From contig NZ_JACHCI010000007.1 in assembly GCF_014200675.1 (NCBI RefSeq), forward strand, positions 159,645-223,644: a DNA stretch of 64,000 nucleotides. The letters are read 5' to 3'. Below, in pieces: positions 58,864 through 64,000 of this stretch (the first letter of the stretch is position 1; each line of letters begins with the position of its first letter). This DNA comes from Janthinobacterium saanense (GTDB taxonomy: Bacteria > Pseudomonadota > Gammaproteobacteria > Burkholderiales > Burkholderiaceae_D). The notes under the pieces were generated by a model. It did no database searches. It was not told the origin of the DNA and worked only from the letters and a program-made list of their open reading frames with translations. The translations under genes were made by a program, and so were the position numbers.

Positions 58864-59775
58864 ATGATGAAGCAACATTTCACAAAATTGGCCGTTTGCA
58901 TGACAAGCGCCGTCCTGCTCACCGCTTGTGGCGGCAGCAACGATACGGCCGGCAGCAGCAACCAGCTGGCGGCCAGCGTGGTCGCCGTCGGCGGCCCGAT
59001 CAACCATGACGCCTTCTTCCCTGCCGCGACGCTGCAGTTCCTGAAGGACAAAACGGGCCTGGACGGCGAACAGTGGGACAACATCATGCGTTTGGTCAAC
59101 AAACCAGAGCAGGATACGGTCGACTGGAACAAGTTTTATGGATACTGCGAAAACATCAATGACGACCGTGGCTACACCATCGGTATTTTCGGCGCCACCA
59201 CCGGCGGTTCGAACGATGGCCACCCCGATGGCCCGGCCTTGTTTACCGCCTTCGATGCCGCTAATGGCTCGACGGCGCCTAGCGTTGCGGGCGGCCTGGC
59301 GCGTGCCGGCGTGCATGGCGCCATGAACGGCAACATCCTGAAAATCACCGATAAAGCGAAAGTGTTTTGCAAGCAGATCAATAGCCTGCAAAGCAATCCT
59401 GCCTGGCAAGACGCGATGTGGAAAACCTTCTACAGCGTCTACATACAGTACGCCGTACAGCAAGCTGGGCAGCGCGGTTTTGCCAGCGCACTGACCATCG
59501 GTTCCTTTATCGATACTGCCTTGAACCAGGGCGCCGATGGCGGCGTCAATACCCTCGAAGGCTTGTTGAAACGCAGCACCGGTGCAGACGAAGCATCGTT
59601 CCTGACCAGTTTCTACGCCCAGCGCACGAAAGTCGTCGATACCAGCCAATTTAACCAGGCACCGAACGGCGCCAACCGCGTCAAACAGTGGAGCACCTTG
59701 AAAGACCAGGCCTACTTCACGCTGAAGAACGCAGACGACGCCGTGGCGAAAGCAACCACCTGGACCTTGAAATAA
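58864..59775 (+). CDS. Lipoprotein, glycoside hydrolase family 46 chitosanase-like
   Basis: 303 residues. Lipoprotein signal with lipobox LLTAC (Cys22). The stretch Glu82 (NKPEQDTVDW) to Asp100 (YCENINDDRGYTIGIFGATT) matches the GH46 chitosanase catalytic region; the 18-residue spacing equals that of Glu22 and Asp40 in Streptomyces N174 chitosanase as I recall it, and the strongly conserved RGYT follows. The fold of GH46 is mainly helical and about 240-280 residues long, in keeping with this one. It would cut chitosan at the cell surface. GGAG precedes the ATG by six bases. Confidence 0.8.
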   Translation: MMKQHFTKLAVCMTSAVLLTACGGSNDTAGSSNQLAASVVAVGGPINHDAFFPAATLQFLKDKTGLDGEQWDNIMRLVNKPEQDTVDWNKFYGYCENINDDRGYTIGIFGATTGGSNDGHPDGPALFTAFDAANGSTAPSVAGGLARAGVHGAMNGNILKITDKAKVFCKQINSLQSNPAWQDAMWKTFYSVYIQYAVQQAGQRGFASALTIGSFIDTALNQGADGGVNTLEGLLKRSTGADEASFLTSFYAQRTKVVDTSQFNQAPNGANRVKQWSTLKDQAYFTLKNADDAVAKATTWTLK

Positions 59776-59803
59776 GCGATTCTGATCGTTAATCATTACC
59801 CTT

Positions 59804-59826
59804 TACCACGGCCAGCGGCCGTGGTA
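59804..59826 (+). terminator. Hairpin after chitosanase gene
   Basis: TACCACGGCC and GGCCGTGGTA around AGC, a 10-bp perfect stem. Only a short pyrimidine stretch follows, so termination may be partial. Confidence 0.6.
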
Positions 59827-59993
59827 TTCCACCCGCCCTACGGTATCCCCGCCCCCTCCGCACAACTGAAGAAAACTTGCTTGGCTACAATTTTCAAGCT
59901 ACCATCCGAAAATTAGTATCGATGGAAAGTATTTATATTAAATTATTTCATCGACAGCGTTTTCACCATCAGGCTATTCACCAAGGGATATCC

Positions 59994-61457
59994 ATGCTTT
60001 CAACAACAGATAGCGTGCTCAAGAAATACGTGCTGGCGGCCAGCATGCTGTTTGCCTGTGCTCCATATGCCCAAGCGCAATATGTCGGCGTCACCTTCGG
60101 TTTCAACTACACCTCGCAAACCGAAATCCTCGGCCCCGATACGGGCACCTACAATACACCGCTGTATAACCCGGACCCGAAAAATCCCGATGGCACCTGG
60201 GATGCCTGGGTGCGCGAACTGGGCGAGGCCGGGGTCGATTTTGTCGCGCCCAATGTGCGCGGCGCCTACCCTATCGCCAAGTGGAGCCCGGCAGGCATGG
60301 CGCCCATCGTCAAGGCCTTGAACCAGACCGGGCTGGCCGGCCAGATCAAGGTCGCGCTCTTCGATGACAACGCCGCCTCATGGACGGAGCAATGGAACCA
60401 GGCCAAGCACAATTCCCTGCCCTTCGACATCGGCAACCCGGCCAACTGGACCTATATTTATGACACCAACTACAAGGTGTTTTTTGAAACCATTCCTGAC
60501 GCCAACCGTTTCAAGATTGACGGCAGGCCAGTGATCATTATCTGGACGGGCAACCAGGCAACCGTCACCAACGAGCAGGGCAATTACTCGGCCGCCATGC
60601 GCTATGTGCGCCAAAAGTGCATGCAAGATTTTGGCTTCAATCCCTACATCATCGTCAACACGGATGCGCTGAAAAACGACACCACCCTGGCCGCCGTGGT
60701 CGATGCCGCCCAGGCCTGGTCGGGCGGTGGCACCTCGACCCTGACCGACTTCAACCGCAGCAAAATCGGCGTCGCCTTCCCGGGCCTGTTCGCACCGACA
60801 TCGCCCACCTTCCGGGACCCCGACCATGGCAAGACTTTCGATACGGCATTGAAGAACACGGCCGATGCGGGCGCCCTGCTGACACTGGTCGAAGGCTTCA
60901 CCGATTTCCTTGAAAACGCCTCGGTGTTCCGTGTCCGTAACCTTGATGAGCAAGGACAGCCGCTGAGCTATCAGCAAACCCTGTATGACTACCCCAACCA
61001 GCGCATCAACGTCCTGCGCGCCCATAGCCGCAACCCATTTAATGCCGACCTGAAATTCGCAGCGGCCGGCGCCGATTACTTTGGCGGCGCCAATGGTGGC
61101 AATGGCAAGACCAACTTCTACCGCAACGGCAACATCGCCATCGAACCAACAGGCGACACCGGCGGCGGCGTCAACGTCGGCTCCATGCAAAACGGCGAGT
61201 GGCTGGAATGGGAACATGTCCCCGTGAAAGCCAACTCCCACTTCCAGGTGCGCATCGCCACACCCAGCGTGGGACGCCAGATGCACTTCGTCATCGACGG
61301 CGTCGCGCAACCTTCACAAACCTTGCCCAGCACGGGTGGATGGCAAACCTGGACAACCGTCGACTTCGGCACGCTGGGGCTGAGCAGCGACTCTTACCAT
61401 ACCGTACGGATTGTTTTTGATAACGGCGGGGTTAACTTCAATTGGTGGAAGTCTTGA
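59994..61457 (+). CDS. Secreted DUF5010-like protein with C-terminal CBM-like domain
   Basis: 487 residues. A signal peptide ends at AQAQ (about residue 28). The main part reads like a TIM-barrel glycosidase (YVGVTFGFNYTSQ, WVRELGEAGVDFVAPNVRG, IKVALFDDNAASW, FKIDGRPVIIIWTGNQ, NPYIIVNTDAL), which I associate with DUF5010. About 395-487 is a beta-sandwich CBM6/35-like domain (GGVNVGSMQNGEWLEWE to NFNWWKS). AAGGGATATCC precedes the ATG at 59994; the frame continues upstream but without support. No substrate is known; the neighbours suggest an amino-sugar polymer. Confidence 0.75.
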   Translation: MLSTTDSVLKKYVLAASMLFACAPYAQAQYVGVTFGFNYTSQTEILGPDTGTYNTPLYNPDPKNPDGTWDAWVRELGEAGVDFVAPNVRGAYPIAKWSPAGMAPIVKALNQTGLAGQIKVALFDDNAASWTEQWNQAKHNSLPFDIGNPANWTYIYDTNYKVFFETIPDANRFKIDGRPVIIIWTGNQATVTNEQGNYSAAMRYVRQKCMQDFGFNPYIIVNTDALKNDTTLAAVVDAAQAWSGGGTSTLTDFNRSKIGVAFPGLFAPTSPTFRDPDHGKTFDTALKNTADAGALLTLVEGFTDFLENASVFRVRNLDEQGQPLSYQQTLYDYPNQRINVLRAHSRNPFNADLKFAAAGADYFGGANGGNGKTNFYRNGNIAIEPTGDTGGGVNVGSMQNGEWLEWEHVPVKANSHFQVRIATPSVGRQMHFVIDGVAQPSQTLPSTGGWQTWTTVDFGTLGLSSDSYHTVRIVFDNGGVNFNWWKS

Positions 61458-61473
61458 GATAAGGACAGTCAAT

Positions 61474-61505
61474 AAAAAGGGTTAGCGCCAGGCTAACCCT
61501 TTTTT
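61474..61505. terminator. Bidirectional terminator between DUF5010 gene and toxin-antitoxin pair
   Basis: AAAAAGGGTTAGC and GCTAACCCTTTTT around a five-base loop, followed by T. The A-run on the left lets it serve the convergent antitoxin gene as well. Confidence 0.85.
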
Positions 61506-61525
61506 CAAGCTGCTACAGCATCAAC

Positions 61526-61849
61526 TCAGCGTGCCCTGACATCTTGCAGCGACCGCTTGAACACCTTCAAATCCTTGGCTGCAAAAAGCTGATTTCTCCC
61601 CACTGCACTTGATGTTTTGATCTTGCCGGACGCCACGTACCGACGGAAGGTAGAGATCGATACGTCCAAATACTCCGCCGCTTCTGCGGCAGTAAACTCA
61701 ACCCCTGCCAGGTGGCCAAATACTTGATCATGGGAAAAATTTTGACCTTGCACATTCGGCTCGGCGAGCAAGGCAAAAAACTTTGCACGCTCTGTCGTTG
61801 CCAGCTGCGTAAAATTCTTATAGACAGCTTCCGCGGTAACTTCGCTCAT
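61526..61849 (-). CDS. Antitoxin-type protein with excisionase-like helix-turn-helix
   Basis: 107 residues. The N-terminal helical part is followed by FTAAEAAEYLDVSISTFRRYVASGKIKT, the winged-helix form of excisionase/MerR-type domains, in the second half. It lies 7 bp after the toxin gene on the same strand and probably binds both toxin and promoter. An excisionase role is unlikely because there is no integrase nearby in the window. Confidence 0.75.
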   Translation of the reverse strand: MSEVTAEAVYKNFTQLATTERAKFFALLAEPNVQGQNFSHDQVFGHLAGVEFTAAEAAEYLDVSISTFRRYVASGKIKTSSAVGRNQLFAAKDLKVFKRSLQDVRAR

Positions 61850-61856
61850 ACGGCCC

Positions 61857-62174
61857 TCACGATTTCAAATACTTCTTCAGGCTTGCATAGAAATTCTCAT
61901 GCGTCCCGATTTGATAAAAATCAATAAACAAGAGCTCTATCTCTACGCCTCCCGCCTTGAGCTCCTCTTCTGCAGGAGGACGGTAAGCGATTAAATACTG
62001 CTGACGATTGTGTGTAAATTTATAGACCCGGATACCCTGCAGGTCGCCAGACTTCGCCTCACCGAGACGAGGATGCTCACAGACGAACTCAACCGCATCT
62101 TCAATGACCATTTGAAACGGCCCTGATTGCTTTTTTACAAATTTCTCGAAGGGAGATTTGTAGATGGGTTTCAT
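61857..62174 (-). CDS. RelE/ParE-superfamily toxin
   Basis: 105 residues, basic. KPIYKSPFEKFVKKQSGPFQMVIEDAVEFVCEHPRLGEAKSGDL, then GIRVYKFTHNRQQYLIAYRP and IELLFIDFYQIGTHENFY, is the small RelE/ParE/HigB fold. Many members cut mRNA at the ribosome. The toxin gene comes first, as in higBA. The start at 62174 is preferred to the frame start at 62219, which would include the promoter-like inverted repeat. Confidence 0.8.
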   Translation of the reverse strand: MKPIYKSPFEKFVKKQSGPFQMVIEDAVEFVCEHPRLGEAKSGDLQGIRVYKFTHNRQQYLIAYRPPAEEELKAGGVEIELLFIDFYQIGTHENFYASLKKYLKS

Positions 62175-62192
62175 TTTTTGAGTTCTATACTG

Positions 62193-62219
62193 CTCAAAAA
62201 TGAGTATATATGATGTCAA
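62193..62219 (-). promoter_or_regulatory. Candidate operator of the toxin-antitoxin pair
   Basis: CTCA-AAAA-TGAG (62193-62204), a perfect inverted repeat 18 bp before the toxin start, with a TTGACA hexamer on the minus strand at 62214-62219. No -10 at good spacing is obvious. Autoregulation by the antitoxin is typical of such pairs. Confidence 0.4.
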
Positions 62220-62367
62220 TCGTACTTACAATAATAGATTGAATTCAGGTACTTGAAGAAGCAAGCGCCTGCAGCCGGCTAACATCGCCGCAAGTCAGAA
62301 CAGTAACCAGAACCGGCGCAGCGCAGCTAAGGTGTTTACTTCGCATACAGCAGCGCCCTCTCCTCGC

Positions 62368-62703
62368 CTAATCCCGCGTCAGCACTTCCAGCAATTCAAT
62401 CTCAAACACCAGATCAGCATTCGGCGGTATCAAGCCCACCTGGCGCTCGCCATACGCCAGCTGCGCCGGCACCCACAGCTTGCGTTTGCCGCCGACCTGC
62501 ATGCCTTTCAAGCCGATAATCCAACCCTGAATAACCTTGTTGTTGCTCAGCACGCACTGGAACGCGGCGCCGCGCTGGTGCGAGGAATCGAACTCGGTGC
62601 CGTCTTCCAGCCAGCCACGGTAGTGGGCTTTAATCAGCGCGCCGCGCTCGGCGGCCTTGCCGGTGCCGATTACGATGTCTTCGATTGTCAGTTCTGTCGT
62701 CAT
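62368..62703 (-). CDS. FKBP-type peptidyl-prolyl cis-trans isomerase
   Basis: 111 residues, cytoplasmic (no signal). LTIEDIVIGTGKAAERGALIKAHYRGWLEDGTEFDSS, VIQGWIIGLKGMQVGGKRKLWVP, LAYGERQVGLIPPNADLVFEIELLEV is a complete single FKBP domain. The start at 62703 has AGGA upstream; the longer frame includes the hairpin at 62763. It is the classical small FKBP (FkpB/FbpA-like) found alone. Confidence 0.93.
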   Translation of the reverse strand: MTTELTIEDIVIGTGKAAERGALIKAHYRGWLEDGTEFDSSHQRGAAFQCVLSNNKVIQGWIIGLKGMQVGGKRKLWVPAQLAYGERQVGLIPPNADLVFEIELLEVLTRD

Positions 62704-62757
62704 GGTCTGTGTCTTCCTGTAAAAGTATGCCCGCAGCGATGCTGCAGGCGCCATGCA

Positions 62758-62788
62758 AAAAGCCCCGGCAGTTACCTGGCGGGGCTTT
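62758..62788 (-). terminator. Terminator hairpin, copy 1 of a 26-bp repeat
   Basis: AAAGCCCCG..CAG-TTAC-CTG..CGGGGCTTT with one mismatch in the stem. The 26-bp core (62763-62788) is identical to the copy at 63351-63376. On the minus strand it follows the small lipoprotein gene. Confidence 0.7.
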
Positions 62789-62871
62789 GTTGTTCGCAAG
62801 TCATTGGGTGGCATTGCAATAACTGACGCAAATCAAATGTCATCCAGCGGCTATTGCTTTGCCATCTTGCC

Positions 62872-63255
62872 CTATTCGAAAACGAAACCATCCACGAATG
62901 CGCCATCCTGGTAGATAATTCTTTCGTTCAAAACCATGACGGTGTGGCCCTGCAAGCCGACATAACCGCCCAAACGGTTTTTTGCGTTATATTCGTAGAA
63001 GGAGCACCAGCCAAACACCGGTGTTCCCAAGCCTTTCTTTTTGCCGCATTTCACTGGCTCTGACACGACGAATTGGGTCACACTGGCCGGATCATACAAG
63101 TTACGCTCAAAACTACGACGCAGGAGTTGCTCGATATTTGCTGGCTTCTTGCCGAAATCCCCTGCAGCCATTTGTGCTGGAGATGGATCAGGCGACAGAC
63201 TTTGGCAGCCCGAGAGCACGATCACAGCAATAAGAGCACCCAAATATTTCATCAT
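62872..63255 (-). CDS. Small lipoprotein of unknown function
   Basis: 127 residues. Signal and lipobox VLSGC (Cys17), then a conserved-looking central part LLRRSFERNLYDPASVTQFVVSEPVKCG and WCSFYEYNAKNRLGGYVG, and a C-terminal VMVLNERIIYQDGAFVDGF. Two ATGs begin the frame; either may be used. I do not recognise a named family. It lies between the two copies of the repeated hairpin. Confidence 0.7.
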   Translation of the reverse strand: MMKYLGALIAVIVLSGCQSLSPDPSPAQMAAGDFGKKPANIEQLLRRSFERNLYDPASVTQFVVSEPVKCGKKKGLGTPVFGWCSFYEYNAKNRLGGYVGLQGHTVMVLNERIIYQDGAFVDGFVFE

Positions 63256-63350
63256 TTTTTACCTTTCACCATCAAGAGAAACCTATGGCAACATTTTAGG
63301 AGATTTCTTATTTTAGATGTGGAATTTGCTTTATAAAAATAACAAAAAAT

Positions 63351-63376
63351 CCCCGGCAGTTACCTGGCGGGGCTTT
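63351..63376 (-). terminator. Terminator hairpin, copy 2 of a 26-bp repeat, downstream of tRNA fragment
   Basis: Identical 26-bp core to the copy at 62763, followed on the minus strand by ATTTTTTG. It lies 21 bp after the tRNA fragment and would be the original terminator of that tRNA. Confidence 0.75.
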
Positions 63377-63396
63377 CACTTTACTGCTCAAAATTC

Positions 63397-63442
63397 TGGT
63401 GGACCTCCCGTGAGTCGAACACGGCACCAACGGATTATGAGA
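63397..63442 (-). pseudogene. 3' half of a tRNA-Met(CAU) gene, probable attachment-site copy
   Basis: On the minus strand: anticodon loop CTCATAA (CAT), TCCGT half-stem, T-arm CCGTG-TTCGACT-CACGG, acceptor strand GAGGTCC and ACCA. The 5' half is lost: before the anticodon loop there is TGTGT instead of the pairing ACGGA, and no GGACCTC acceptor strand. Elements that integrate in tRNA 3' ends leave exactly such a fragment at their distal border. Confidence 0.7.
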
Positions 63443-63504
63443 CACATGCTCTATTGCATAAATCACAAAACCAAGAGAGATTTTTCACAAAAAAATGTCC
63501 TGCA

Positions 63505-63900
63505 TTAAGAACTAATTCTCTCCGAAAAACCTCCAGCTGAGCGAACTATAGTGAAGTATTCTTTCACATAGTGACCATCCGATTGCATACCGCTACTATC
63601 GCGGATCAGTTCATTCTTAATTGTATCTGGAAATTTAGCCATTGAAACGGGATTAACACGTGACAACATGCTATCTGACAAAAAAATTAAATTGGTATAA
63701 GTTCTCAAAACAGAAACAGGAGAAACAGTTACCACACTAAGCTCCCCATTATTATTATATTTTTCATATGAAAATACCCCGCCATTACCCTGCGACGTAA
63801 TTCTACTATAATCAGACTCTTCAAAAATCCCCTTTTTAGTAAAAATCGTATCATAAAAACTAGGCGACCTCTGGTAAAGCATACACAAGTAAATAAGCAA
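63505..63900 (-). CDS. AT-rich hypothetical ORF, possibly frame-shifted
   Basis: 131 residues from a TTG at 63900, or fewer from a Met inside (MLYQRSP at 63882). Composition is strikingly AT-rich compared with the rest of the window. Another frame (start at 63929) begins with a signal-like stretch, MKISANQLFICLFTCVC, that would join this frame if one base were added or lost, so this could be a small secreted protein with a frameshift. No family is recognised and coding status is uncertain. Confidence 0.4.
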   Translation of the reverse strand: MLIYLCMLYQRSPSFYDTIFTKKGIFEESDYSRITSQGNGGVFSYEKYNNNGELSVVTVSPVSVLRTYTNLIFLSDSMLSRVNPVSMAKFPDTIKNELIRDSSGMQSDGHYVKEYFTIVRSAGGFSERISS

Positions 63901-64000
63901 ATGAATAGTTGATTAGCGCTGATCTTCATCTTTGCCGAACCGTCCTGCCTGCCAATGGTCCAACCTAGTGCAGCATAACGCTGCCGATACCAACGGGGGC

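Noticed and set aside
61526..61849. Phage excisionase
   Set aside because: Position 7 bp behind a RelE-type toxin and absence of an integrase favour an antitoxin.
62763..63376. Insertion-sequence ends
   Set aside because: The two copies are direct and self-complementary with terminator-type A/T-runs; no transposase and no target duplication between them.
63397..63442. Functional tRNA-Met gene
   Set aside because: No 5' acceptor strand and the 5' anticodon half-stem does not pair; only the 3' half is intact.
63930..64000. RHS-type protein tail at the right edge
   Set aside because: No conserved RHS core motif could be read in any frame; the edge sequence is left unassigned.

Overview
The window looks like a chromosomal stretch from a beta-proteobacterium of the Oxalobacteraceae, probably Janthinobacterium or a close relative. 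This is inferred from protein style (MaeB-type malic enzyme, DnaE, RhlE, FixJ- and OmpR-type regulators, MipA/OmpV, sugar TonB receptor), high GC and gene order; no rRNA or core marker fixes the species. No transposase, integrase or CRISPR array is visible. One truncated tRNA and AT-rich DNA at the right edge suggest the border of an integrated element.

Layout. 1-5617: 3' part of a malic enzyme, then a lipopolysaccharide trio (O-antigen ligase, MsbA, GT9 transferase). 5638-11021: two two-component systems in tandem on the minus strand, divergent from an outer-membrane mipA gene; four 11-bp-spaced repeats lie between them. 11126-13058: small stress-type and DUF genes. 13120-17789: dnaE and trhO. 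17939-37062: a large surface polysaccharide cluster, with 16 genes on the minus strand, mostly overlapping or a few bases apart: rhamnosyltransferase, rmlBDAC, wzm-wzt, a giant methyltransferase/glycosyltransferase fusion with a 21-bp tandem repeat, a membrane protein, an acyltransferase, genes for a dTDP-3-acetamido-3,6-dideoxyhexose, GtrB- and GtrA-like genes, wecB and a last glycosyltransferase. 37460-43490: RhlE helicase, a small cysteine protein, a chemoreceptor, Crp/Fnr and LysR regulators. 43663-49465: a 2-oxoadipate dioxygenase/decarboxylase (HglS type), an FAD/FeS D-2-hydroxyacid dehydrogenase and an organic-anion transporter, which together fit the end of lysine catabolism through D-2-hydroxyglutarate.

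50252-61457 is the most interesting catabolic region. It holds a GH9 enzyme, a ROK regulator, a PfkB sugar kinase, a FucP-like transporter, a TonB-dependent receptor, a lipoprotein that I read as a GH46 chitosanase, and a secreted DUF5010-like protein with a C-terminal carbohydrate-binding domain. Read together, this is a predicted chitosan (glucosamine oligomer) utilisation locus: surface cleavage by GH46, uptake by the TonB receptor, trimming by the GH9 enzyme, inner-membrane uptake, phosphorylation, and ROK control.

61526-64000: a toxin-antitoxin pair, an FKBP peptidyl-prolyl isomerase, a small lipoprotein, a tRNA-Met(CAU) 3' fragment that looks like an attachment-site copy, and AT-rich DNA with a poorly defined ORF. 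All functional statements come from reading sequence motifs by eye; no database search was run.
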